DNA of 64,000 nt from NCBI RefSeq assembly GCF_910592395.1, contig NC_088315.1, positions 15,671,808-15,735,807 of the forward strand, written 5' to 3'. Each line of letters opens with the position of its first letter. Positions within the stretch are counted from its first letter, which is position 1. The notes under the pieces were generated by a model. The model saw only the letters and a program-made list of their open reading frames with translations, searched no databases and was not told where the DNA came from. The DNA is from Lineus longissimus. Taxonomy: Eukaryota; Nemertea; Pilidiophora; Heteronemertea; Lineidae. Positions 33,318 through 44,686 of this stretch are shown one piece after another. The translations under genes and the position numbers were made by a program.

Positions 33318-34045
33318 AATGAAGAGGGATAATCTTGAGATATCAATGAAATATGCCTTTTCCCAAGCATTTGAGATGTCTTGACTAACATAACCAAGTT
33401 TCATCAAAAATGAACTTGATTTGAGCGAGCTATTAACGTTTTAAAATGTTGTCCGATACGGACAACCTACCTTATATTTCGTCTTCAAATTGTTTACAGA
33501 CTGTCTTCAAGTTAAGCTCATTAACTCGTAGAATTCTTAATCGAATGGTACCGAATCTTCGACAAATCACCAGTGGTCTACAGTCAATCTGAAATAGGAA
33601 TTTGAAACAATTTTAATTCATGAGAAATATTCAAAAATTTCAATTTTTTGGAAAAAAGTTGTCTTTTTAAAGGATGTTCCAAGGTTGTGACAGTGGTATC
33701 ATGCTGAAAATGTCAAAATTTCAAATCGAACAATATTAACTTTGTCTGAAATTTGAAAAACAACAAATATATGATGCATTATAAGCATGGAAAGCTTGTT
33801 AGTAAGGTGTGAAATGAGAAAAAGATTAACCCATATGTTATCTCCCTGTCTGTCACATCCAAGTCTGACACTTCCACAACAGCAACCATTGTCATCGCTA
33901 TTGTCCTATCAACATCGACCCTTTTGTAATCTCTTGTCCTTTCTTTTGTATTTTCAGTCTGTTGAAGGAAGCATCCCGAAATAGACATCTCCTAGGAGTA
34001 CGATTTTAAGCGAAGAAAGACAAGTATACGAAAAGACAAGACAAG
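33318..34045. other. 5' non-coding region of the composite transposon
   Basis: AT-rich leader of about 0.7 kb between the left repeat and the transposase ATG. It presumably contains the promoter, but no clear TATA or initiator could be assigned. Confidence 0.4.
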
Positions 34046-36250
34046 ATGAGGACAAAGGCGAGGAGATTGATAGGAAAACGGGGTTCTCCGAGGCGTGCTA
34101 GGGCATCGAATGCAGCAATGAGAACAATGTTCAAGAGCGGACACGTGCGGAGTGGAGGTGTCGAGGTGGTGAGCGACGACGAACGAGAAGTAGGCCTACA
34201 ACCCACATGGAGACGACTCACGCCCCAGGAGTACGGACAGGTCACAACGATGGGACACGACGGCAAAAGACACATACCGGATATTAATAACCGTACTGCC
34301 AAGAATGTCAACTTACTACGGCTGAACATGAAAGAAGACACTGATGATGAGATGGAGATACCAGATGAGACCATGGAGCATGATCACGAGAGTTTCGTTG
34401 TTCAGACAACCAAACTGATGGATGTGCTCAACGACGTTAACAGGGCCCATAGCGAATATCACGTGAACTGTCAGCCGATATTCAAATATGGAGAGGTACG
34501 TAAGCAGGGGGTGTGTTGTTCAGTCACTGTGGTGTGTAAAAACTGTGGTTTTTATTCGAAATTGTATAAACTTTTTGAGGACATAGACACTGGCAAGCGC
34601 GGACGAAAAGCCGCTCTTCCAAATGTTGCATTACAGATTGCGTTGCAGGACACAATGATTGGCAACGAGAGTATGAGTTACATACTGAGCATGATGGGAA
34701 TCCCGCCCCCCTGTAGGAGTATCATGCAAAAGCAGGCAAATAAGGTTGGTGATGAAACAGTTAAAATGAATGTGGCCGATATGGCAGACATACGCGAGAA
34801 CTTGAAAAGGATACTGCGCCTAAGAAATCAGGACGACACAGGAATCAATGTCCAAGCTGATGGACGCTATAATAGTTTACACCTCACTTCGAGGAACAAG
34901 ATGGGCCGTTGTGCGAGCACAATGACTGGATTATGTGTTGAAAATGTGACAGATGAACACAAAATCATTGACATTGAGGTTAAAACAAAACTCTGCTGGA
35001 TAGGGGCTGCAATGCGGGCGACAGGTTTTGAAGTTAAATGTGGTGCCACTGGCACAAACGTTGACGAACGACACTCGAAGTGCACGGCTAACTTTCCTGA
35101 AGCAGATGCATTCAGAGAATATGATCTTGGGGTTGCATTTGCCGAGACTTTTGAGAAACAGGGCCTACATGTAGAACATTTGACTACAGATGGTGATTCC
35201 AGTTCATTCAAAGGGTTAACTGATGCAACAAAAAAGCTCTTCGGCGGCTTGTTCACGGTGAAGCATCAACTTGACTCTATACATTTGCATCAAGCCCAGA
35301 CGCGTGCAGGACATAGAGCTGAATTCAGTAAAGGTATGTTCCCGGGACGTACTGCTGAGGAGAGAACACTGTTAAAAACAACGTTTCTGAATGATCTTAG
35401 GGTAAGGTCATCCAAGATTTTGCAATCTCTATTCAAGCGCTGCAACGGTGATCTTGACAGGATCATGGGATACCTGTATGACACTGTTGCCTGTGTTGTG
35501 AACTGTTATGGTGGTGACTGCACTGGTTGTCCACAGAACGAATTCTCACTGTGCTCAGGCACAACTGGTTCTTGGTGGCACAAATCAACACGATGGTCAT
35601 CTTACGGTGAGATTCCCAAGTTTAAAATGACAGTGATTGACAAGAACTTGGTACATCTCGTTTTGGAGGTATGCCTTAGTAAAGGAGCGTTGCAACAGCT
35701 GAGTCTTGGCGTGACAACCCAGGGGGTCGAGTCCAAGAATCGAGGTCTGTCGGCCAGCGATCCTAAGATTGTGACCAGGAGCAGGAACTCAACCCCTCGT
35801 ATCCATTCAGCAGCCCACAGAATGAACCATAACATAGCCGAGAGCGGGCGACGGAAACTAAAGTGGTTCAACATTGAAGTCGATACTTGTTGCCGCCCAA
35901 TGAAAGCACTGGACAGAATTGCAATGAACAGGCAGTACACAGTCAGGTACCAACGGAGTGCTAGACACCAGAAGTTAGCTGGTGTTTTGAAAAACATCAG
36001 GGCAACAGATTACTTCACCAAAAAGAAAAACAAAACCAGGGGTGGTGACTACAAGAAACATGTGATGATAACAATGCCGGACTTGCGAAGGAAGGCTGTC
36101 AAGAAGGCTGTTGCACGACGAGACAGACCGCCTGTACCAGAGTGGAAATGTCTCGACCCAAACAGCAGAAACTATGACCACTCCTACTTTCGGCGATCCT
36201 TCAAGATCCAACCAGCCACCAAGACATCCAAGAGGTTGCCATCGCGGTAA
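34046..36250 (+). CDS. Mutator-like DDE transposase, 734 aa, intact
   Basis: One uninterrupted frame from ATG (ACAAGATGAGG) to TAA. Residues 1-50 are basic. A CC..C..C cluster is at 157-167 (GVCCSVTVVCKNCGF). Candidate catalytic residues are Asp272 (NVQADGRYN), Asp382 or Asp384 (TTDGDSSSF) and Glu562 (GVESKNRG). MFPGRTAEER is at 431-440 and a Cys knot at 487-503 (CYGGDCTGCPQNEFSLC). This order matches the Mutator-like transposase domain found in many invertebrate proteins. It is followed by a basic tail. The enzyme should cut the element ends for transposition. The last 50 nt overlap the convergent endonuclease gene. Confidence 0.85.
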   Translation: MRTKARRLIGKRGSPRRARASNAAMRTMFKSGHVRSGGVEVVSDDEREVGLQPTWRRLTPQEYGQVTTMGHDGKRHIPDINNRTAKNVNLLRLNMKEDTDDEMEIPDETMEHDHESFVVQTTKLMDVLNDVNRAHSEYHVNCQPIFKYGEVRKQGVCCSVTVVCKNCGFYSKLYKLFEDIDTGKRGRKAALPNVALQIALQDTMIGNESMSYILSMMGIPPPCRSIMQKQANKVGDETVKMNVADMADIRENLKRILRLRNQDDTGINVQADGRYNSLHLTSRNKMGRCASTMTGLCVENVTDEHKIIDIEVKTKLCWIGAAMRATGFEVKCGATGTNVDERHSKCTANFPEADAFREYDLGVAFAETFEKQGLHVEHLTTDGDSSSFKGLTDATKKLFGGLFTVKHQLDSIHLHQAQTRAGHRAEFSKGMFPGRTAEERTLLKTTFLNDLRVRSSKILQSLFKRCNGDLDRIMGYLYDTVACVVNCYGGDCTGCPQNEFSLCSGTTGSWWHKSTRWSSYGEIPKFKMTVIDKNLVHLVLEVCLSKGALQQLSLGVTTQGVESKNRGLSASDPKIVTRSRNSTPRIHSAAHRMNHNIAESGRRKLKWFNIEVDTCCRPMKALDRIAMNRQYTVRYQRSARHQKLAGVLKNIRATDYFTKKKNKTRGGDYKKHVMITMPDLRRKAVKKAVARRDRPPVPEWKCLDPNSRNYDHSYFRRSFKIQPATKTSKRLPSR

Positions 36251-36794
36251 GAAAACTTTCAAATGTCAATTCAATATAATGATATTTTCTTTCAACTTCA
36301 ACATATAGCTTACCAGGAAAAATGCATTTAGGGCGGTTGCCATGGCCTGCACAGACTTTCTTGGCATTGCACCTTTTTCTACTTTGATTGACCCTTCCTC
36401 TTTCTATTGTCAAGTGCTCGACTTTCACGCACAGAGGATTATGACAAAGATGACTTATATGATAACCTGCGCCAGTTTTGAATTTCAATTCATCATGGTC
36501 ACACAAAAACATTGCCCGGTGTGCCGTCATTGTGACCGGCTTATCTAAAAAACTTACTTTAACAAACCCGTATGTTACCCCCCTCTTTTTTTGTTTAGCC
36601 CCCTCCCAATTCAAACAAAAACCATTACTTTTAGTCTTTGCTAATATTCTTGCTCGTAATTCAGATACTTTTCTCTTGAATTCACCTGCTGAAATAAAAA
36701 AATTAGTGAAAGCTTGGTACCCTGCCACCCAGCGTGCTCTGTGCCCGACACCTCCCAAAATGAAAATAACATGCAAAACAATCAACACTTTCAT
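36201..36794 (-). CDS. His-Me finger (HNH-type) endonuclease, 197 aa
   Basis: Open frame convergent with the transposase. The core is residues 90-160: AHRAMFLCDH, then HISHLCHNPLCVKVEHLTIE (catalytic His region plus zinc ligands Cys117, Cys122, His127), Asn136, and C-terminal ligands in RCNAKKVCAGHGNRPKC. This is the zinc-binding loop arrangement of homing-endonuclease-type His-Me nucleases. The first 17 residues are hydrophobic and may be a wrong start; a later in-frame start would keep the domain. All expected ligands are present. It might nick DNA during transposition or act as a cargo nuclease; neither is shown. Confidence 0.8.
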   Translation of the reverse strand: MKVLIVLHVIFILGGVGHRARWVAGYQAFTNFFISAGEFKRKVSELRARILAKTKSNGFCLNWEGAKQKKRGVTYGFVKVSFLDKPVTMTAHRAMFLCDHDELKFKTGAGYHISHLCHNPLCVKVEHLTIERGRVNQSRKRCNAKKVCAGHGNRPKCIFPGKLYVEVERKYHYIELTFESFLTAMATSWMSWWLVGS

Positions 36795-37080
36795 TACTAT
36801 TCACAATTGATGATTGTTATGAAACATATCTAGCCCAAAAAAGTAGAAAAATTTGAAATTATTTGAAATTTTTTGAAAATTTCAATTTTTGGCATTTTCA
36901 CTTAAAAGCCCTGTAGGCCAGGGGGGGGGGTTAAATTTGAGAATTTTCTTTTTTTCCACATTTTCCAATTTCAATGATATGTCCACACATTCTCAACACA
37001 TTTCAGCCAATTCAAACGGTTTTTGTGGATTTCAGAGCTCATTTACTATTTTTGACCTGTAACCCAAAACCCTCTAAATA
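36795..37080. other. Spacer between endonuclease gene and right repeat
   Basis: T- and A-rich, with a G run near 36920. It would hold the promoter of the minus-strand endonuclease gene. No motif stands out. Confidence 0.4.
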
Positions 37081-37510
37081 GAGACAAGACCACAATTGAT
37101 TTTCCAAGCCATTTCCAGTTATTTAAAATGCCTGCCATTAAAGAATGCGTGGAGCTGTGAAACTGAAATTCGGATATGATATACGGGTTAGTCTTGCGAG
37201 TAACTGGTGCGATGGAAATTGGTGATTGACCACGGAAATTTTTTTTAAAATTGACAAGTTTGACACAAGTGGACATTTTTACCCATTTCGGCCATTTTCA
37301 CTCCAAATTTGAACCACCCCCTATGGCCAGGTTGTCAAAATTCAAAATTATTTTTTTTACCAAACAATTTATTTATATCTGTAGACTTGCCACAGCAAAT
37401 ATTTTTTCAATACCTCTCCAAATATGTACTTGAGAGTAAAAAACATGCACTCGTCTAATAGATAGGCCTGGACCCTCCAACCTATGAATATTCATTAGTG
37501 GTCTTGTCTC
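37081..37510. repeat. Right 430-bp terminal direct repeat with own inverted ends
   Basis: Second copy of 32888-33317 in direct orientation. It ends GTGGTCTTGTCTC directly against the CTCA duplication. No primer-binding site or polypurine tract adjoins either repeat, which argues against a retroviral-type LTR. Confidence 0.96.
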
Positions 37511-38267
37511 CTCATCTGAGAACAGAACACGGCGCCATTGCTGGTGGCTCCATCCCACATGAACACGAGCCCAATTGAGACGGATTCTTCTGTGAGCAGG
37601 GGTTAATGGGATGCATTGCAGTGGCCTCCTGGCATGGATGTCGGCTCTGTGAAGTCGGTTACGGATGGTTTGATTTGAAACCGTCACCCCAGTTGCAGCA
37701 GTGAATTGGTTATTGAGTCTGCGAGCACTACTGAAGCGGTTGCGACGACAAAGAGTCACTAAGTAGCGGTCATCCCTCGCAGTTGTTGCTGATGGGCGGC
37801 CAGTACGGGGTCTCTCTGAGTATCGCCCTGTCTCCCGGTGTCGTTGGTAAGCACGACTGATGACACTGTGAGACACACCCATCATCTCAGCTACTCGTCG
37901 CTGACTGAAGCCAGCTTCCAGCATCCCTATGGCTCGCGCAGCCTCTACTTCACTCAAGTGGCATCTAGGCATCTCTCTTGTCAGAATGCTGCCTGAGCTT
38001 GGTGGGAAATGCAAGGAAAAGCACTTGCATGGACTTTTGTACCACTTTATGTGGTCAGCTGACACACCAAAAACACCCATTTTCAGGTTGTGACAAGTTT
38101 AGAAAGAAGTTATGCAACAACTGGAACAAACAACATGTGAAATTGATTACTGTGTCTTGGAGGTCATACAGGACGTTCATATTTAGGCATTTTCTGGTCC
38201 TTAATATGTGCTGTAAAAAAATATGTTAAATATAAAAAGTGGTCCTTAACTTTCTTTGATGAGTGTA

Positions 38268-40260
38268 TATACTGCGTGTGATTTAAATAATTTGTAGTAG
38301 CACGATCAAACAGTTGGAATAAGGAGAACTTTTAGGAGTGATATTGTTGTGCTGATGTCGTCGTATCTTGTCCGCCGTATGCCATTGCATCAGTCAACAA
38401 TGGTGGTATTTTGTTCATCAGTTATGAAACTTCAAAACTGGTCTGTAATGTCTTATGAAAACATAGCCTGACATACCTAAAACCATCTTCAATATCCTAA
38501 GTGCTTCAGTACAATTCCAGTTTTACAATTTTACAGAGTATTCTGAGCCATCTTTTTCACGGAGTTTTAAAATCTAAAAAATCAATCAAATCCTATTTTC
38601 GATTTCAATATCTTTGAGAGCTTATAGCTCGAAAACTGAAAGGAAGAACCAAAATCGCCATAACCGTGGTTAAATCAGCATCGACTTGCCTGTGTATCAC
38701 AAAATGGAAAATGGATAGCAGTCCACACTCCGCAGAACAGGCGCAGCAAGTTGATTTTGGAATATTGTGAAAATCGTCTTTTTTTAGGAATATTTACAAT
38801 AATGATATGAAAATGAAAATATTTCGGTTTGGGTATTAAAGTTTATAGATAATATTCATTGCAGGATTCGGTTGAGTATTTCTATGGCTTACAATATCAT
38901 TCAGTTTTTGGTTCATTTCAAGCTTTACGTGATGTACCATGGAACGTTTCATTTACTTGTTTATTTTGGCTTGTTTAAAACTTGAAACGAGCCAAATTAA
39001 GTGGGCCTATGTGAATAATTGCATTTTTATTTGATGCAAGTATAAACTCTTGCAATCAAATTAAATCTATAAAACTTAATCTTCAATTTCATTTTTGGAA
39101 CGCTTATTTGGTTCGTTTAGTCGCCAAGTGGATTTGAGGTTTTGAATTTCGGCTGTACCATTAGCAACATTGTTTTGCTTTTGTCTAGAGTGGTAAGCCA
39201 ACAGAGCTTGGCCTGTTTCATTTTTGGTCGTTTCAACATTTACTGCCAAAGAATTTAATCCGGAAAGATTGGTTGTTGCTCCTACCAACTATCAGGTATG
39301 CACTACTTGTTGCCCTTGATGTATGAAGAGGCACCCTAAACTAACGTTTTGCTTCAAATATGAGCGAGTATTCATCCTCATCGTCATCATCATATAACTA
39401 TGTAGGTTGCTAATAACCCTCACGAGTCTTGGCGAATTCTGGATGGTTGTGCTAAACAAAAATAGTGTATGTCAAATAACTCTAAATAACTGCTAATGAG
39501 AAGAGAAAACGTCAAGGTAACTGGCAGCCACAGAAATGAAGTGCGGGTAATTATTTTTATCCTTGAGAAAATTCTAATTTTAGTGCTGAAACGAGGATTT
39601 AGTCATACGTTCATATGATAGCGACAGCTGGGTCAATCAAATTCGAGCACACTATTACAGAGCCGATATAATAACTCGCTTTCAGTATTACAAACAAATA
39701 GATGCTGGTCTAACAAGCCCTCGCCTCTATTCCGCATTGATGAAATAATGTTTTAACACTAAATATATCAATTTATATCGATAACTTGCTGTGCAAAGCC
39801 TGTGAAATTGTATAGTATCAAGCAGTGGTTTTTACAATGCGAAAAGATTAAAGAAGGCTGAATGATTTGTTATCTGGTCGATCGATATTTCGACTACTTT
39901 TTAGTCACGAAATAAAGCTTATGTTTCTGTTTTATTCCGTACTGCCAATTCATCTCACACACACGGTACATTTGCCAGCCGCAATCAAAGAGGCCTTGGT
40001 GACCAGGTGGTGTCATCATATCACATAGTATCTCAACTCCACTGTGTTTATTCAGGTTTGAAGCTCGAGAAACACTGGAAAATCAACGACGCTTTCTCTC
40101 TCTGTCTTTCCTAGTTTTAGTTGCTACTTATTCTTCCAATCATCAGCAAAGGGAGATTTGAAAAACGTGTCAACCTCTGTCCGACGGGCGCTGCAGCTGT
40201 TATTTTAATTGTTTTGACCATAATCACCTTAACATGGACTGATTGGCTACGACGTTACAG
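38268..40260. other. Spacer before gene 3 (U3)
   Basis: Collinear with 2866-3334 plus 6096-7609 of U1; the join at the CCGCAGA microhomology is near 38733. No gene is supported. Confidence 0.5.
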
Positions 40261-40440
40261 CGTTACGCTATTGAAAAGTCAAGGATTCTTGGACTTTCTG
40301 CAGGATTGTCAGCAGAGTTCTGTGAAGCGACCATCTCAATCTCCAACAACAACGAGCAATGTCGGACGTCTGTGTCGGAGATCTGCTTGTTATACTACTC
40401 CTTCAGATGGTGTTATCCACTGGCGGATTCTTACCAGACG
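40261..40440 (+). CDS. Cys-rich exon, gene 3 (U3)
   Basis: Sixty codons, open, with the same ends as the U2 exon (GACGTTACAG, then GTATGA). It reads RYAIEKSRILGLSAGLSAEF and continues with Cys at CEATIS, EQCRTS, EICLL and RWCYP. It is intact where the U1 counterpart is frameshifted, making gene 3 the only copy with all recognised exons open. Confidence 0.52.
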
Positions 40441-41187
40441 GTATGATTTTCCAACAGTACTCACTCATGACCGAGTTGACAATAATGGAGCCTCATGACG
40501 TTGATGCATCTGTTAGTAGGTCGCACCTTAATCAATAAGAATGCTTGCACTTGTTCAGAATGTTTTGTTTAATTTAACTTCTCTAATTATCAGGAGTACC
40601 TCGCTTTAAATGACTTGAGTTTTGTTAGACCAGATAAGCGTGTCCTTAATAATTACAGAAGTTATACTGAGACATCGCATACGTTGGGTCATTTCTACGC
40701 GTGTGGGTTCTGTGACACCCGTTTGTATATATGGAAGCTTGTGCACTTTCCGGAACAGTCTAGCTCGTATTAATATTAACACGAACATCACCAAATTCAC
40801 AATGTTTTTAATCATATTGTGAGAATCTTTGTTTTCTAATCATCATTGATTATGGCAGGAAAGCAATTGCATAAGTTTTTCATTACGAAATCGGCCTTTA
40901 AAAATCCCGTACAAAAAAACTTTTTAATTTTTTTAATTGTTCTTAAAACACAAATTTCTAAGAATTTTGGTGTCAAGTTCATTAGAATCGAGCAGTATTT
41001 AAAGACAGAGCATTTACAGCATAACATGAGGCATGAGGTGTGTTCTATTGTTAAATTGGCGAACAATTGTGTTGTCTATACAGTGCACTCGATAAATTGC
41101 ATTGATTTTGTTACATATCCACTTAGCCACCGTGTATCCTATTAGGTGTCTGAAGAATTCCACTATACATTCTGTACTATTTTCCAG

Positions 41188-41230
41188 CAATTATCTCCGT
41201 GAAGTTGAACGACGAGGATCCATCTGTCAG
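41188..41230 (+). CDS. Candidate 43-nt exon, gene 3 (U3)
   Basis: TTTTCCAG acceptor, GTACAG donor, reading IISVKLNDEDPSVR in the LamG phase, as in gene 1. Confidence 0.4.
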
Positions 41231-42423
41231 GTACAGAAGACAACTGAACCGGATAGGTCACTTCTCCAGGCCTGTCGTCCGTGTGGATGTGGTGGCCATG
41301 GCTTATTGTGATGGTATCGTGGAAAATATAACAGGAAATTTAATCACTAATTACACCGGTCAGATCACCGGGTACAAAAACCTTTTTTCCACGGACGTTG
41401 GCATAACGGCATGTGTACACTGACAACATTCCGAAGGGGCGACATTCGGCATGTTACCCGACGTGTAGGGTAATATTTATTATCTCGTATCAAAAGTCAT
41501 TGGAATTTACGTAGAGATGCCGACGTCGGAGAAAACACTGGTCACAGCACAAGTAAACCATATCAAATTATGGCGATCAAAACTAGACAGAAAAGCACGT
41601 GATGTCAGTGTGTATTCGGTAGAAACGCATGAACGTCAATTTTGCCACGAGAAACGACATCCTTTTGGCATATCATATAAATACTGCCGCCACGGAGTGT
41701 AAACATGCCGAATGTCGTCACGCCGGTAGACGTGGGAAAATGTCGACCGGCTAGAGCTGGCAACATTGCAAACACCACACGGTCACGTGACGTGTATCAG
41801 CCAATCATATTCATGGAATCTCACCTGAGGTATGAGATTCCTGGGTGCAACACTTTGTTGGCAAAATGTTGCATTGTGTGTAAAGGAAAATACATTTTAC
41901 AACATGTTGTTACATGTAAAATGTTGTAAAAATGTTGCAAATTAAATGCGAAACGGTTCCTCGTTGCATGTTGCAAAAACGGCGTAAATTCGTCCGCCAC
42001 CAGAAACAGGACTGGTGACATTTGATCTACCTGAGGTCATGTGACTTTGACAAAAGATCATCCCCATACAACCCACAATTGGACTCAAAATAGGACCGAA
42101 AAGCGTATACTTTTAAAGCTTTGACTGCATGGACAGCCGGTGCCTATGCCGAGACTGAGAGAGCCACAGAGGGCACATAATTAGTACATTAACAATGGCA
42201 GACACCTAGACAGAATGTGAAGACAGATGGACACTGGATAGGTCTAAGACAAAATACCATTGTTTTTGAGACAAAAAGGAAACACTGGTCACTGCAACCT
42301 CAGCACACAGCATGCAATGTACACTGTAGTATACAGCCAGGTGTTAGTGTCAGTGTAGTGCAGACTACAAACTCCAGTCTGGACATGCCTAATCAATCTA
42401 CGTGGCATGTTCACCAGTTTTAC

Positions 42424-43142
42424 CGGCTGTTATAAAACGCGGATTCCGCGGAAATCCTCGGAAAAATCACAAAGCCGCTAGTAAATACGTGCATAATATT
42501 TAATGATAATTATATTATACTAATAACAACATAAATCATAAATCGGAGGCAAGAACTACCAGTTATCTGCACATTTCATCGGTCAGACTTTAATCCTCTG
42601 GAGCGCCATTCCGATCGACGCTTCCCTCTTTTTTTCTTGGTGTTGATAAACTTTGCATGTTATCTTCGACACCACCGTGGTTCCTTCCCTAACGGAACAC
42701 ATTGCGAGGCTGCTTTCAAGTGTGATTGATGCCCGGATTGATGTACTTTACGGTACATGTATATGCCTCCTTCAAATATAAGTCGATGACGAACTGAATT
42801 CTGGTTTACGAATTTTTTTTAGGACAATCTCCTTGCAGCTCGAACCTAACCAACCATATGCGACTGCACATTGGAGTCTAATTTAAGAAATCACAAAAAC
42901 TTACTTCGCGGCCCGTCTAGCGTATAAGTTTATTTCAAACTACAAGGTGCTTGTGATTTACGGCGCATACAGCGCACCATATAACGGGGATTCCCAAAGA
43001 CCTTGTCACCAGGAGTACTTCATGCGCACAACAATGCACACTACTGATATGAAAAACTCTCACCTGCGGTTCAGGTAGCCACCATGTAGACAAGTTAGAT
43101 TTTTCCGCGGATTTCCGCGGAATCCGCGTTTTATAACAGCCG
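42424..43142. mobile_element. 719-bp MITE with GC-rich inverted ends, 9-bp duplication
   Basis: The ends start CGGCTGTTATAAAACGCGGA and are inverted copies over about 34 bp, including CCGCGG. CAGTTTTAC is duplicated (42415-42423, 43143-43151); U1 has the empty site at 9764-9772. There is no ORF. A 9-bp duplication with long inverted repeats fits a Mutator-like or related family. It inserted after the U1/U3 split. Confidence 0.9.
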
Positions 43143-43151
43143 CAGTTTTAC

Positions 43152-44294
43152 AGCAATAACAAAGACACATGATTTGATGTTTAAGTGCAGCCCCGTGTCG
43201 CGGTGTGTGGCAATGCATTTCATGATTTGTGACTGTACATACTGTACACATTGACATTATGCGGCGACCAAAACAACGCGTTTACCTTTCAACAAGTTAA
43301 TTTTTACGGCCAGTTTGTTTCACGCTTCCTTAAATCGTGCTTCAGCTGAATTAGAGTCCAGGTTGTGTAATCTTCGCATTTTAACGGCATAATGCGGAAT
43401 AAATCGATGAGCAGACGTGTGTGTGTGTGTTGTCATGATGTGTTACAGTTGTTTACACTGTGGTTTGGCACGACCGGTCCAAGCGCTTGCAGCGCCACCG
43501 CATCACTTAGTTCTGCGGCCTTGTCGTCGGACACAAAATAGGACCGAAAGGCGTATACTCTAGAATCCCGCGGGAGAGAACAGATCTTCTGCAGCAGCGA
43601 CATGACCGGCGATTGACCGATTCATTTAAAAACCCACCCACAACTTTACCACCAGCTCTATTTGACCAATCAGGATCGCCCATCATTTTGCTTTTGTGTT
43701 AATGTTGGCTTATTATAACATCATAACATACTCAAGTATTGATACCACAACCAAGTTAAATTATTGATATTCGTGGCTATGAACGATCAGTTTGATTTAA
43801 ATCGTCCACATGCATATGCGATTCAGCATGTGGTCACAGATTAGTCAATATACTCATTATGAATAAATGATAGGTCTTTAGAAAACCAGCGGTAAACAAT
43901 GGTCACAAGTGCCGGTAAACTCTTGTCCTAAATACAATTTAGTGATACACTAAAACTTCTTTTTGGGATGTATCGCTCATTTATTATAAACATGTTCTCT
44001 AGATGGTTACGTAACCTACAATTTAGCAAGATAGTAATATACTACTGCGGTGCTATAGAAACAACCGAGAATAAAAGTGAATGAGGTACAGAAACGTCGC
44101 ATACACACGTAACCGCAGATCAAGCATATTATAAAGACTGAGCGCTAGCTTAGACAAAAACTGATATAAAGGTCTGAACACACCAATGCAATTCCGCACC
44201 AACGCGGAAAAAACTTTTTTCGAAGACATTGTACCAGGCCAAGCAAACAACAAAGGTCAGCGTGAAACCGAGGCCTGAAATAAGAAAAAAAAGC
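43152..44294. other. Intron (U3) between the MITE and the Kolobok-type element
   Basis: Matches 9773-10949 of U1, less a roughly 29-bp deletion that removes the right arm of the older MITE. No exon is supported. Confidence 0.5.
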
Positions 44295-44533
44295 TTAAAG
44301 GCCATATATCAAGGTTTGAAAACATGCTTGATACTCATGAAATATGTTGAGGGTTAAAAAAACAAGATCCCAGACATTAAAAAAATTCTAATAATAAAGT
44401 CATTATTTAGTTATTTCAATTTTCAATTTTAAACTATTTGAATTTCCCACCACACACAACTTTAGATTAGTTCCACATGTGGCCGCTAGGGATTTTTTGA
44501 TGACGTAGATCAGGTCAGTCAGAACAAAGCAAG

Positions 44534-44686
44534 ATGGCTTCCGCATACAGTTCAGAGAGTGAGAGCAGTGAATTTGAGGATGTTTTGGTCGATACAGAAG
44601 GATATTTAAACGTTGAGCCGTACATGTTCGAGCCATTAATATCACTAGATCATAATGAGAGTGATCATTCGGACGAAAGTGATTAG
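44534..44686 (+). CDS. 50-aa acidic peptide in the Kolobok-type element
   Basis: ATG-to-TAG frame reading MASAYSSESESSEFEDVLVD, with the short motif VEPYMFEPL and an acidic end DHSDESD. Similar Ser/Asp/Glu-rich starts with a PYxFEP motif occur at the N-terminus of invertebrate P2X7-C-domain-like proteins linked to transposons. Here the downstream region is decayed. It could be an orphaned first exon. Confidence 0.4.
   Translation: MASAYSSESESSEFEDVLVDTEGYLNVEPYMFEPLISLDHNESDHSDESD

Larger units (their letters stand above)
32888..37510 (+). mobile_element. Composite Mutator-like transposon with HNH endonuclease
   Basis: A 4623-bp unit flanked by the 4-bp duplication CTCA (32884-32887, 37511-37514); the undisturbed target is at 2109-2112 in the U1 Tc1. 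It is bounded by 430-bp direct repeats that differ only by two single-base homopolymer indels. Each repeat begins GAGACAAGACCAC and ends GTGGTCTTGTCTC. The bases inside each repeat do not match CTCA, so the whole unit moved together rather than two small elements landing separately. It encodes a transposase and a convergent endonuclease. It is absent from U1, so it inserted after the recent duplication. Confidence 0.92.
32085..38265 (-). mobile_element. Tc1-family transposon, U3 copy, split by a 4.6 kb insertion
   Basis: Left part 32085-32887, right part 37511-38265, with TA at 32083-32084 and 38266-38267. The transposase has Trp where the U1 copy has its stop. However, it carries a deletion of about 22 bp near 32699 and is cut by the inserted element just after the LFSDE motif, so it is dead as well. 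Confidence 0.95.

Noticed and set aside
32888-37510. LTR retrotransposon, because of the 430-bp direct terminal repeats
   Set aside because: No reverse transcriptase or gag, no primer-binding site or polypurine tract, and each repeat ends in 13-bp inverted repeats. The long ORF is a DDE transposase.
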